From Lachnospiraceae bacterium (GTDB lineage: Bacteria > Bacillota > Clostridia > Lachnospirales > Lachnospiraceae): DNA of 64,000 nucleotides. Each line of letters begins with the position of its first letter. Position 1 is the stretch's first letter. The stretch is from NCBI GenBank assembly GCA_015057615.1, contig SVEA01000089.1:1-64000 (forward strand), written 5' to 3'. This document shows, piece by piece, positions 45,501 to 53,100 of the stretch. The translations under genes and the position numbers were made by a program. The notes beneath the pieces were generated by a model. That model saw nothing but the letters and a program-made list of their open reading frames with translations, had not been told where the DNA came from and ran no database searches.

Positions 45501-47553
45501 CGTTGCGATAATCGGTAAACGTGAGTTGGATGATAAGAGATGTGAGATCCTTAAAAATTACGAGGGAACAGAAGGGACAGCATCTTATTATCAGGCTGAT
45601 ATATGTAATATTGAAGAATTAAAAACGGTTCTCGGACAGATTGAGGGAAAATATGGACATATAGACGGTATCTTCAATTCTACAATGGTATTCCGTGAAA
45701 AATCATTTTCGGAACTCAAAAAATCAGAATTTGAGGAAACCGTAAGAATTAAAATTGCCGGAAATTCTAATCTTTTAAAAGCAACGGAAGAGATCGAAAC
45801 AGGTTTTATCATTGTATTTTCCTCTGTACAAGCCTTCAACGGAAATCAGGGAAGAGTACATTATTCAACAGCGTGTGATTTCGCTGATCAGTATTTACAC
45901 TATGTTGGAATGAACCACAAATGTCCTGTTAAAATCATAAATTGGGGATTCTGGGGAAACTATGACGGTAAACCTTTAGAAGAAGAGTATGTGAAAGAAC
46001 TCAATGAAAAAGGAGTTTTCCCGCTTGAACCTGCATATGGTATGAAAATGCTAGAAACTATTCTGGCAAATGATCTTAAGCAGGTACTTGTATTCCATTC
46101 AAAACAGTATGTGCTGGATCTGATGCATGTCAAGGAGCACAGACCTGAGTGCATTTATACAGATATTTTACAATACGAGACTGACCAGCATTATGAGTTT
46201 GAACCTAAAGTAAAAAATGATATCAATAAATTCTGTTGTATTGGTGCTATCAAAATACTTCAGTCTTTAGGCTTGTTTAAAGAAAAGGCAAACTCATACA
46301 CAAAAGAAGACATATATAATACTGAACTGAAGCAGGGAAAATATAAGCAGTTACTGGAAGCTGTTATTGCTATAGCAGTCAAAGCAGGTTATGTGAAAGA
46401 TGAAGGTGCTGTTTTATCTGCAACCAAAAAGGTAACAGGTGATCTGAAGAAGATGGATCAATTTGAACAGCAGATCGATAAAGCTTGTGTATCATACAAA
46501 GAATTAGATGGTTACTTAAGAATATTAAAACATTGTGTTCATGAAATGCCCTATGTTTTAGAAGGAAATAAGAGTGCTGAGGAGGTATTATTTCCAAATT
46601 CTAAGATGGATTTGGTTGAGGGTGTTTATAAAACGAACAAGATGAGTACATACCTTAATAAGATGCTCGCAGTAGGAATCAAATCATATATCGAACAAAA
46701 GATCCCAATGCTTGCAGCCGGTGAGAAGATAACCATTTTAGAAATAGGAGTAGGAACCGGAAGTTCTTCAGAAACAGTATTAGAATATATCGCACCGTAT
46801 GGAGAATATATTCAGTATATTTACTCTGATATATCCACTGCATTTCTGCTGCATGGCAAATCAAGATTTCAGGAGAAATATTCATTTATTGATTATGAAC
46901 TTCTGAATGTTGAAAACGATCTGCTCACGCAGAATGTTGCAGCGAACAGCATTGATGTTGTTTTTGGTACAAATGTATTTCATGCTACTAAATCGATCCA
47001 TAATACGCTTGCTAATATTAGAAAGAGTATGAAGAATAATGGATTGTTTATGTTGAATGAGGGTACGCAGACTATAGATGTATTGACATTAACATTTGGA
47101 ATGCTTGCAGGTTGGTGGCTCTTTGAAGATGAGGAGATAAGAATACCTCATTCACCGTTGTTAACAAGCGAAAGCTGGATCAAAGCATTAAGTGATTGCG
47201 GATATGCGGACTTCCTTAATCTGGAGAGTGTAATTTGTGCAAGAGCAAACGGAGAACCGGTCGGGTCAGTTCGTAAAGAATTACCTGCTGCTTCTAAAAA
47301 AACAGAAGAAGCATCAGGCGATCTGTATGAACAAAAAATCATAAAGATCCTCATGGATGTTCTAAAATTAGATTTAGAAGATATAGAAGTAGACAGAAAC
47401 ATAATGGATTACGGAGTAGATTCTATTTTAGTAGTTAAGATTATAGCAGAAATAAAGGATTCCTGTGATGTACAATTGATGCCAGATGTGTTTTTCGATT
47501 GCGCAACTATTGAAAATTTGGTAAAATATATAAAAAACGAAAAACAGAATTAA
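33502..47553 (+). CDS. Trans-AT PKS g3: KR-ACP, KS7-DH-ACP, KS8-DH-KR-ACP, KS9-KR-MT-ACP
   Basis: 4683 residues; GGAGG lies 7 bases before the ATG, which overlaps the g2 stop. A docking segment (1-30), KR6 (Tyr386) and ACP6 (Ser539) complete module 6. KS7 (625-1042; Cys782, short loop after DRWD), DH7 (His1230) and ACP7 (Ser1523) form a module without KR. KS8 (1589-2008; Cys1756), DH8 (His2201; second motif D-ACIR with Arg for Gln), KR8 (Tyr2805; AGGCGKLG loop) and ACP8 (Ser2960) follow. KS9 (3042-3475; Cys3211 in DTACSSS) is followed by a Ser-less ACP-like insert (Gln3562), KR9 (Tyr4121, Cys4125 for Asn), a C-methyltransferase (about 4230-4583; ILEIGVGTG, NVFHATK, AGWW) and ACP9 (Ser4641). 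The protein ends with ACP9 and no clear docking tail. All three KS domains keep Cys-His-His. Confidence 0.95.
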   Translation: MTNYEILKLYKEGKMTKAEVKKKLIEAKNSSFSNIIYLNSVWKKADLDKSLCNDKVENIIVFCENEKQIVIEGYNQINVYKGSGFQKKNDREYVCDPCDRSQVARICKELVGKNNYMIYLWSEPDLLLGSESLFLLFQILMKQGAAKSCRVVMLYDNKNRSCEAFGGFAKSISIENPNVRLHTVSIPKTAKISEVAKSEILYFNDKETEIKYEHNKRYVKELELIENTSRNNANISYQDKTYLITGGAGGLGLIFAKYLSQKGAGKVILTGRSKKSISDDILSVMKKNNTELVYQQLDVCDSSAVQEFVKTLDSKSIAIDGIIHSAGVLRDSYMIKKELADFQAVLKPKVEGVNHLYHAFKDKSLDFFVTFSSIVGVLGNAGQADYATANSYMDNFMQYVTKQNKNWIRAVSINWPFWDNGGMQLSEDNLKYMEQKYGLYPISHKDGLSAFDFSILNNESQVIVINGNPEILSSYISCLKTDKITVTQKKQEIKSSAVSDEVLKKKVADLLKKLIAKETKMKAERISIQVPIEKYGLDSVMMMSISNELETVFGSLRKTLLFEYITIDKLSDYFVEEHRDSIIQKMLSPTENTNTLEAVEPENKVIQTVEDTFYDHREKDSESDDIAIIGLAGKYPMADDYEKLWENLCIGKDCITTVPKDRWDVRPNKKEWGGFINDVDKFDPLLFDMSYKEAALVDPAERIFMENVWSALEDAANTKRRLADKNVGVFVGAMYAQYQFYGVEDYNSEDAKPLNSSLSSIANRISYFFDFHGPSLTVDTMCSSSLTALHFAVKCLKDGECDMAVVGGVNLSLHPYKYFILEENNFTSSDGRCRSFGDGGDGYVPGEGCGTIIIKPLKKAIKDHDFIHAVIKGTSVNHGGHVGGFTVPNPNMQADVISKALQKAKVDPSTIQYVEAHGTGTYLGDPIEIAGLEKAFKGKGNRNRKCAIGSIKSNIGHLEAAAGIAGITKVILQMEHQKLVPSIHSEKLNTKIDFSSSYFQVQRTLDSWVSMEVTPGVRKRRAGISSFGAGGSNAHVIMEDYDNQIVSMILPQNIVPFSARTEKQLLENIDRILEHITKLNDVSDEAFSRFCYTLQEGREQLSYRCAVVCNDFKQLIGMLKEYREKQCICNGVFIGNAWGNTDNIDTMTDIENNTKKAEKLYNEKNYAEIAEKWCSGIDLDWGFIYKNKKITPMSLPNLPFERVSLWLPKKNEVDVYIRELTREDIMIRDHVIKGKNIVPTAYMLEIFADASNMKDAKCICVQNLKLFQPLVVEGEGTKIRITMKPSNPDMLVGLKMFSEDGSILYCSCEIRNKPYGSIDYMLSDRLGSSVKVRRNQEQCYRFFKNRGYQYGETLRLISSIESSEDKIVASVDNYTIQNSKNITEPELLDAAFQATMLFDTVDNNKGNYIPVSVDQIVISRDGSCKDYKIIAEIGSDEKYKVFDIDVLSSDKTSYISIRGLKSINTDEVKTFENKKEIHNKEVQISTDISAVKEMLIHLIAEKLEMPAEEITPQIGFEKIGINSIASSEIISQLDEMFDGLPRTIFYETSNINELAQYLVDNYHEKFVSHDDESKVNAEKQQIGAYCENQDIAIIGISGKYPMADNIEEFWNNLAQGRDCITTIPKERWDLEKYFAPDKDSDLKHYSKWGGFLNNIDKFDPLFFNIAPSQAAMIDPQERLFLNTAWECMEDAGYTPEDLSEHKVGVYVGAMWGLYHLMEVKKDGKRKIPQTTFSSIANRVSYIMNFDGPSMAIDTMCSSSITAIHLACEAIKSGEIQEAIAGGVNLSVHPSKYIQLCQGKFLSADGKCRSFGDGGDGYVPGEGVGAVLLKALPKAIDDNDNIYGVIKASSVNHGGHGNGYTVPNAKKQVDVLNECIRKANIGVDDISYVEAHGTGTELGDPIEVSSLSKVFAGRAEKCPIGSVKSNIGHSEAAAGIAAVTKVLCQLKHNKLAPSIHAKKLNKNIDFQTAKVEVQRTLKDWDRPMNKNRIAVVNSFGAGGSNGCLIIEEYTHSGSNKSYPNSNDEQLLILSAREQERLDDYCNVLLTYLEKDPSQAKTNWDSIIYTLQSGRKSFEYRFAMVCNGYEDALDKLRRYTAGQKDDSIFIGYASEKEILRNVELNDGFDHDIRKCAYNWSNGKYVNWRKEFYRNVGKISLPVYPFAQDSYYAYSSGAMFSSESVESASENDRFQRVIRRTDPVIAEHIMGGRMILPGTFYIAFVNEIFHELYPDEKIELFDVNWKEPFELRLGEAEKKLYVEFDREEKLDFEIFYIENGKKIICVTGKGRKDDSQMLSAIDIRGLMYELREQIPEEEMYHSLNVRNYQYGESYKRTYNIFFNGNEAFASIYESDDQQKFTTDHAAELLDACIRTALCIDGSLMNPDEPLRIPFYMDSFKLYGELKNARYAYAYSDNVVKEQKTQKCNIVISDENGMILACFTNLVSRVLSVDSLKNIMYAHRVEEEEMSENSEKSFLNDTVIFNPSGRKSGFSGHAELEITQDVYHSSEKIKEVLTGISSEEKTVRKFVYISNCAEAFEKFDFELIKKEVRYLTNVLNALSNLQLGSQIQFAYCALYEKELNPFVASVQSYLHSFMMVNAEIKTAVVAVQGNELSDQISIIDHELENIRLNRKGIVIYKNGKKYTTAIKPFHISADSPLLKENGTYLIAGGCGKLGRTIAKYIATKYHASFMLVGRNQMNDSIKECISDIESSGGRASYLQCDICNKNQVKNTIQAAVEQYGCLNGIINMAGTTSGKSILEATDSDIQKVLSGKIAGIENLDNASVDIDLDFFVAFSSVSCIMGDFGECLYSMANEYLNQFIEKRDRLMKDGKRFGQSISVSWPLFDDGTFALPDDKKNIYFSYLGMSTISNEEFTQIFDQSLSLGNNEIMVFCGDKRKIDKLLDSKENIEIVKGCYSDMKEKTTISDNYYSEIAKYLKNIIFEHTGISINRIKEDENLERYGIDSIMIMNMNKAIEKDFVGISKTLFFEYSNIHDMAEYFVNQHRSQLKSFFHIEEEKGAEPAVVQAEQKIRFTPRFIDCAAPKPSQKIAIIGASGKFPKANDLDEFWEVFKNGIDCIEEVPGERWSIEKYYSEDKTEEGKTYCKWGGFVKDADKFDPLFFNLAPYQAEKMDPQERIFLETAWSAIEDAGYTRDSLKDNSVGVFVGAMYAHYQMLAEDEYLKGNTISVSSYLSTIANRVSYVMDFNGPSVTVDTACSSSLEAIRLGCLNIQSGDCDMALVGGVNLSLHPQKYIFLCQSNFLASDGRCHSYEDNGDGYVPGEGVGAILLKPLEAAERDNDHIYAVINSIAANHGGKTGGYTVPNPNAQSAVIEQAIKKANIDPKTISYIEGHGTGTILGDPIEVTGLTKAFQAFTQERNFCALGSAKANIGHLESAAGIAGIMKILLQMKYKMIPPLAGPDDLNPNINFDETPFYIPRELQEWKRPIVYKNGKKTEAPLRAGVNAFGAGGANVHVELEEYVDSEISPDVQDTCVIVLSAKNIERLKEYAKKIAAYIEHNKAEYSEASEVAEENIDLLKQLHQIVADCLDLPCEVVEAEDDLLELGVDQISIEKIKNMIQKTFNTDVTDEFMRSKISIHSISEKLGIKKTLMKSQKRYTIRMDELAYTLQTGREQMEYRLGFTATDLDEVAERLKEFAEQDDRSNILVNVIGKSEDGLALFSDEDGKEIINIFIRKNRIEKLLSLWVRGINVDWKLLYQGRNMKKISLPTYPFERKRYYIDVTDSNVTVVNVPKRENKTIVEQEKQYTYEANWFWDSKYNVSDNSNWKSVLICYHKSAEKFAKALGAYHNNADVKYHEFNSGELVVKTSLSNIERVYFIGDVEYEADTDYSDKKCLTTLQALFALLKIAYRGNRPNSICVCSNMAYVVHKEDNVNPYAGGTYGFIHSIEKEYTDISFSYFDLDVYKKGIDYDEAYAKNIIPLISGKEKSMTEHAVRNGYVFCRSIYPMVLQEKATVLKESGVYVVFGGMGSVGRDLTKYLLDTHKATVAIIGKRELDDKRCEILKNYEGTEGTASYYQADICNIEELKTVLGQIEGKYGHIDGIFNSTMVFREKSFSELKKSEFEETVRIKIAGNSNLLKATEEIETGFIIVFSSVQAFNGNQGRVHYSTACDFADQYLHYVGMNHKCPVKIINWGFWGNYDGKPLEEEYVKELNEKGVFPLEPAYGMKMLETILANDLKQVLVFHSKQYVLDLMHVKEHRPECIYTDILQYETDQHYEFEPKVKNDINKFCCIGAIKILQSLGLFKEKANSYTKEDIYNTELKQGKYKQLLEAVIAIAVKAGYVKDEGAVLSATKKVTGDLKKMDQFEQQIDKACVSYKELDGYLRILKHCVHEMPYVLEGNKSAEEVLFPNSKMDLVEGVYKTNKMSTYLNKMLAVGIKSYIEQKIPMLAAGEKITILEIGVGTGSSSETVLEYIAPYGEYIQYIYSDISTAFLLHGKSRFQEKYSFIDYELLNVENDLLTQNVAANSIDVVFGTNVFHATKSIHNTLANIRKSMKNNGLFMLNEGTQTIDVLTLTFGMLAGWWLFEDEEIRIPHSPLLTSESWIKALSDCGYADFLNLESVICARANGEPVGSVRKELPAASKKTEEASGDLYEQKIIKILMDVLKLDLEDIEVDRNIMDYGVDSILVVKIIAEIKDSCDVQLMPDVFFDCATIENLVKYIKNEKQN
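44070..44303 (+). other. Degenerate ACP-like insert after KS9 (g3)
   Basis: Residues about 3524-3600 of g3 read as an ACP (LHQIVADCLDL, then LLELGVDQISIEKI, then a final SIHSISEKLG helix), but the phosphopantetheine serine is Gln3562. This is the clearest of the three inserts and lies at the same point, between KS and the AYTLQ-GRE post-KS linker. Confidence 0.68.
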
Positions 47554-47561
47554 CAAAATGT

Positions 47562-47712
47562 TAGAACTGTCCGGAAACATAAAAGTGCTGAAGGTAATAG
47601 TATATTTATATCGGTATTGGTGGTTTTCCCGAGTTATATTATAATGGTAAATTGTAAAGTATGACATTAAAATACGGTTCAGTATGTTCTTTTTAGTTCC
47701 CGGACAATTCTA
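47562..47712. mobile_element. MITE-like element between g3 and g4
   Basis: The left end TAGAACTGTCCGG continuing AAACATAAAA (47562-47584) is the inverted copy of the right end (47691-47712), with two mismatches and one single-base indel over about 22 bases. The arms enclose about 106 bases without an open frame. Both ends are bordered by TA, which would fit a TA target duplication of the IS630/mariner kind, but TA is too short to prove it. The element fills almost the whole g3-g4 gap and contains a promoter. Confidence 0.62.
47617..47645 (+). promoter_or_regulatory. Candidate sigma-A promoter within the MITE-like element, driving g4
   Basis: TTGGTG (47617-47622) and a perfect TATAAT (47640-47645) are separated by exactly 17 bases. 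It lies about 92 bases upstream of the g4 ATG and points into g4. The operon is otherwise tightly packed, so this may give g4-g6 a separate transcript. Confidence 0.5.
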
Positions 47713-47736
47713 TTTTTTTCAGGAAAGGAAAGAAGC

Positions 47737-49920
47737 ATGAAAAATAACAAAAGAAATGAAGAACTCTGTGCGGTGATCGGAATTGGAATGCAATTTCCAT
47801 ATGCAAAAAACAAAGAAGAATTCTGGGAAAATATTAAAACTAGGAAAAACTGTATTGAAGCCATACCCAAAGACAGATGGGATTACAGAGATTATGTCAG
47901 CAATGTAGAAGCAGCTGATTACAGTCAATATGGTAGTTTTATTAAAGAACTGAATATGTTCAATCCTTTGCTGTTCAATGTTTCTCCGAGAGATGCAGAG
48001 TTAATGGATCCACAGCTGAGAAAGCTCATGGAAGTTACCTTGAGTGCGATAGATGATGCAGGCTATACAAAAGAGAAAATGAATGATACAGGAGTATTTA
48101 TTGGAAATATTCACTGTGAATACTCAAAGATCGCAAGTGATCCGATGACTGCCGGTATCATTGCTATGACGGCACAATACGATCTTGCTAATAAATTATC
48201 AAATGTATTCGATTTTGTAGGTCCGAGCTTAGTGGTAAATACAGCGTGCTCCTCTTCTTTGACAGCTATTCACGCTGCTATGAGCAGCTTGAGAAATGAT
48301 GAATGCAGATATGCAGTTGTTGGAGGAGCCAATCTTCAATTAAGTCCCGAACGTTTTATTGGATTGAAAGAAGTTGGAATCATTGGCAACCAGGAATATA
48401 GCGCACCGTTTGGAGAAGAAAATGGTTTTGTACTTGGAGAAGGAATTGGTGTTATTATCCTCAAAAAGTTAACGGATGCCCAGAATGATCATGATAACAT
48501 CTATGGAGTTATCAGAAGCAGCGTTTGCAGGCATATGGGCGGTAAAGAAGCTTTCGGCGATATTGATGAGCGGGTTTTAAAGAGTATAACTAAAGAAACA
48601 TTTTCCAGAAGCGGAATTAGCCCCAAATCGATCCAATTGATCGAGACAGGTGCTAATGGTGTTTCAGCTTTAGACGTAGCAGAATTTAATTGCTTGAATG
48701 AAGTATTTACTGAAGCTAAAGTGCCTACTGGAAGTGTTGCGGTGAGTTCTGTAAAATCCAATTATGGTAATATTGAAGCGGCGTCCGGAATTGCACAAGT
48801 TGTTAAAGTGTTAATGCAGATGAAAGAACATGTTTTTGTACCGTCGATTAATATAAAGAATATTGCTCCGGATATTGAACGAAACGGTCCATTAAGCGTG
48901 CAGACAGAAAAGAAAGAGTGGAGTAAAAGTAGTACACCCAGAAGAGCTCTTATCAGTACTGTCGGTGCAGGCGGTAATGTAGTTCAGCTTATCTGTGAAG
49001 AGTATATACAAGAGCAGGTCGAAGAAAGCTTTGTGTATAAAAGTGACAGATTTGTATACTTGATCTCGGCACCAGAAAAAACAAGTTTAAATAAAACAGT
49101 AGAATGTATGCTGGAGTATATTTCAGACATTCCTCTTGATGCAAAAGATATAGCTTATACTTTGCAGAACGGGAGGGAGAGCTATAGATGCAGACTGGCA
49201 TTCATAGCTTCTACACAGGATGAAATTATCAAAAAGCTGCAAGCATATCTGGATAAAGACGAAACATCGATATATTCCGGCACATTAAAAGCTTCTGCCA
49301 AAAAGAATGTTCTTGGTACACAAGAGGTTGTCAGCCTTATAGAGCAGGGCAAGGTAGAAGAATTAGCGAAGAAATGGATAGAAGGTTTTTTCATTGATTG
49401 GGAAGAACTTCATTCTTACTTTGGAGGTAAACGTATCCATATTCCTGGACTGATTACTAAAAAAAAGAAATATTGGATAGAGAGTAATGAGAAAGAGCTG
49501 TTTGAACTGAGCAAAGTCCAGTCTTTAGAAGAATTTATTGCTCAGATTTTCGGCGAATTGCTTAAGATGAATGTTAAAGAGATGGAGTTTGATGAAAACT
49601 TGCAGAGATACGGCTTGGATTCGTTACTGTCAATGCGAGCTATAAATAAAATGAACGAATTGTTTAATATTGAGATCCAGCCGAGTCGAATAATGAATTT
49701 AGGGACAATTAATGATATTGTTTTCTTCTTAAAATCAGAATGTAATATTACATTCCAGGACATCCAGAAATTGTCCGAGGATAAAACTTCTGAAGTTGAA
49801 AATGACGATGTTCCGCTTGATATAAGAGATGCGATTACGGATATTTTGTTGAAGAAGGTAATCAATGGTGATATTTCTGTGGAAAAGGTAAGCGAAATAG
49901 ATGAATTGCTATTCTCGTAA
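47737..49920 (+). CDS. Trans-AT PKS g4: stand-alone non-elongating KS10-ACP
   Basis: 727 residues, small for this cluster. The KS (about 6-430) keeps the acyl-accepting Cys171 in NTACSSS, but both catalytic histidines are gone. The HGTGT region reads ETGANGVS (Gly305 at the His position), and the NIGH region reads SNYGNIE (Asn345). Such KS0 domains pass a chain on without adding a unit. A post-KS linker (YTLQNGRES to KKKKYW) leads to an ACP (about 550-690; Ser629 in GLDSLL). The C-terminal 35 residues look like a helical docking tail matching the g5 N-terminus. It therefore probably carries the chain from g3 ACP9 to the condensation domain of g5. AGGAAAGGA precedes the ATG, directly after the right end of a MITE-like element. 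Confidence 0.93.
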   Translation: MKNNKRNEELCAVIGIGMQFPYAKNKEEFWENIKTRKNCIEAIPKDRWDYRDYVSNVEAADYSQYGSFIKELNMFNPLLFNVSPRDAELMDPQLRKLMEVTLSAIDDAGYTKEKMNDTGVFIGNIHCEYSKIASDPMTAGIIAMTAQYDLANKLSNVFDFVGPSLVVNTACSSSLTAIHAAMSSLRNDECRYAVVGGANLQLSPERFIGLKEVGIIGNQEYSAPFGEENGFVLGEGIGVIILKKLTDAQNDHDNIYGVIRSSVCRHMGGKEAFGDIDERVLKSITKETFSRSGISPKSIQLIETGANGVSALDVAEFNCLNEVFTEAKVPTGSVAVSSVKSNYGNIEAASGIAQVVKVLMQMKEHVFVPSINIKNIAPDIERNGPLSVQTEKKEWSKSSTPRRALISTVGAGGNVVQLICEEYIQEQVEESFVYKSDRFVYLISAPEKTSLNKTVECMLEYISDIPLDAKDIAYTLQNGRESYRCRLAFIASTQDEIIKKLQAYLDKDETSIYSGTLKASAKKNVLGTQEVVSLIEQGKVEELAKKWIEGFFIDWEELHSYFGGKRIHIPGLITKKKKYWIESNEKELFELSKVQSLEEFIAQIFGELLKMNVKEMEFDENLQRYGLDSLLSMRAINKMNELFNIEIQPSRIMNLGTINDIVFFLKSECNITFQDIQKLSEDKTSEVENDDVPLDIRDAITDILLKKVINGDISVEKVSEIDELLFS

Positions 49921-50112
49921 CTTTTTAAAAATAATCCGAAAGGAGTAACAAAAGATTTGTTAAAATAAGTTGTTTAGGAGTGGTTTTGGTTACCTCAGCA
50001 AAGAGAAATACTTTTCTAATTCCTAAGAAGCATTTTCTTTAATGCAGTCGGAAAAAAATGTGTTCCATGACTGAAAGTATTTCAAACAAATCTAATGTTC
50101 TTTATAGTTATG
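49921..50112. other. Gap between g4 and g5
   Basis: 192 bases with no convincing gene. AAAGGAG at about 49939 and AGGAG at about 49977 are each followed only by very short frames. A small GCATT/AATGC hairpin lies near 50031-50046. I see no good promoter or terminator, and the g5 start lacks an obvious ribosome binding site. Confidence 0.4.
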
Positions 50113-53100
50113 ATGAGCAAAAAAGAAATATATCAATTATTAGCGGAAAGAAAGATCAGCAAAGATGAAGCTAAAAAACTATTGGAAGAATATTCTGAAA
50201 AGAGTGAAGATATTACTTTTCCGTTATCTGTTGGACAGAGAGAATTATATTATATTTATATGCAGAATCCGTCAGAAACAGCATATAATGTACCTGTTGC
50301 ATTTGACTGTTTGTATGATTTTGATGAAGCTGAATTAACGAAAGCTTTACGAAAAACAGTTGAAGAGCATGAACTGCTTAGAGCAAATGTAAGAAATAAG
50401 GACAATGAAATATATTTTCAAATATGTAATGATGCGGATATAACATTTCAGGTAATTGACAAAAAAGGATATGAAAAAGAAGCTGTTGTAGAATTATTGA
50501 AGGAAAAAGCAGTTATACCTTTTATGCTTGAAAAAGAAAAAATGCTGAAGGCATATTTAGCATACTATGGTGATAATAAAAAGATCATAATGTTTGTTTT
50601 TCACCATATCATTTTTGATGGTATTTCATTAGCGGTATTTCTGAATGATCTGATGGGATTTTATGAGAATAAGGATGCTCATCAGCTACCTTCCAAAACG
50701 GCAAATAAAAATATGGATTCCTACGGGGAATTTGTAAAATGGCAGAAGAGACGTTTTGAAAGTTCACAAATGGAAAAAGACGAAGAATTCTGGCTGAACA
50801 AAATGTCGGGAGAACTACAGCATTTAGAAATACATACTGGTTTGAGTGGAAAGAGTTCTTTGGATTCAAAAGGAAACTCAGTTTCTATTAAATTGGATAC
50901 GTCTGTTGTTAAAGAACTATTAGAATTATCTGTTGAAAACAATGTGAATATTTTTCATTTGCTGATGTCGGCGTATTATGTTTTACTGTACCGTGTAAGC
51001 GGAAATGAGGATATTGTTATAGGTACTCCTACAATGATACGGCCAAACAGTAAATTTGAAAAAACGCTGGGATATTTTATCAATACGATTCCGTTGAGAC
51101 AAAAGCTCAATAAAGATATGAGCTTTACGGAATTAATGAAAGATTTTAAAAACAATATGCTGGAATGTATGGATCATATTTATTATCCATATTCCCATAT
51201 CATTCGTTCCGTTGCAAATCAAAGAAAAGCAACTGTAACGGGAATTTTTGATGTTACATTCCATTATCAGAGCTGGATGGATGATATTCGAAGTTCTTCT
51301 GGCAAGTCAAACACCAAGAAGCTCGAATTGATTCCGGATATTCACCAAGAAGGCGAATTTCCGTTATCATTGGAGGTTTATCAGACTGCTGATGAGAATA
51401 TGGAGCTGTTATTTAAATATGATACAGCAAAATATACTGACAGTCAGGCTGAGAAACTGATAGAGTGTTATACTGAAATACTGCGTGATATTGTAGAAAA
51501 TCCGGATAAAATTATTACAAAGATCAATCTGTTATCTGTTGAGGATTATACAAAGCAGACTGTTGAATGGAATAATATGAAAGCAGAATATCCTTCCGAC
51601 AAGAGAATATGTGATATTTTTGATGCTAATGTGGAAAAGTACGCAGCAAATATCGCTATACATGATCATGGGAAAAAAATAACCTATAAAGAGCTTTATG
51701 AACTGAGCAACCGTTTTGCATTGTATTTCCATAAAAAAGGTATTGTAAGACATGATTATGTGTTATTGAAAATGCAGCCTTCATATATTATGGTTGCGGC
51801 AATACTTGGCTTAATGAAATGCGGTGCAGCATATGTCCCACTTGACGTTGATATTCCAAAAGAACGTATGGAATTTATCAGCGAGGATACCAACTGCAAG
51901 TTTATAGTATGTGACAGTTCCAGTGAAGAAGCTAAGAACAATAGCTTTAGAGATCTTACTATTATCCAGGTTGATGCGCATATCAATGAAGATGCAGACG
52001 AAGAGTTCCTTTCCACTGATTACGATATGTCAGATATTGCATATGTCATCTACACTTCTGGATCAACTGGAAAGCCCAAGGGTGTAGAGGTAATGCACAA
52101 AGGTCTTACAAATGTAATATACGGTATGGATCATATCCATCATTATAAAGAAAGTGATTCCATACTTATGCTGACAACACTGTGCTTTGATATTGCGACA
52201 GTTGAATTATATTTGCCATTAATAAAAGGCGGTTCAATGGTTGTTGTTCCGAGCAATGTAAAAAAAGACGGAATACTTTTAAAACAGTTCATGGAACAGA
52301 ATAAAGTTGATTTCATTCAGGCAACACCTGCGACTTGGAAGATGCTGATGCTTGTTGGCTGGCAGGACAAAGGAGTTAAGGCAATTACTGCAGGAGAAGC
52401 ACTGGAAAGCTCTTTGGCTGAAAAAATGCTGGATGCCTGTAAAGAGGTATGGAATCAATACGGTCCAACTGAAAATACAGTATACTCTACTGTAGAGAAG
52501 GTTGAACGAGCTGATTATATTACTATTGGTAATCCCGTAGTCAATACACAGGCATATATCATGGATTCTTATCAGAACCTTATGCCCATCGGGTTTGCCG
52601 GAGAACTTTATGTAGGTGGAAATTGTCTTGCAAAGGGGTATCTGAATAGAGATGATTTAAATAAAAAATCTTTTGTTGAAAATCCACTTGACAATACAAA
52701 ACGTCTGTACAGGACCGGAGATCTGGTACGCTACTGCGAGAACGGTGACATTGAGTATATTGGAAGGATCGACAATCAGATCAAGATCAGAGGTTTCCGG
52801 ATTGAAATTGGCGAGATCGAATGTTCCATCATGAAAGATGGAAATATTGCACAATGTGCAGTGGTTCCAAAGAAAGCCAATATTGACAGTAAAATGCTTG
52901 TTGCATATATCTCCTTAAAGGATAAGAGCAAAGCGATTTCTATTGAAGAAAGAAAGAAAATATTATCCAAATGGCTCCATAGTTATATGGTACCCGCTAC
53001 TTTTATCGAACTGGATTCTTTCCCAATAACTCTAAGCGGAAAAATTGACAGAAAAGCATTGGAAAATAGAGATGATGAAGCGGCCGTTAAAAAAGAAGTA

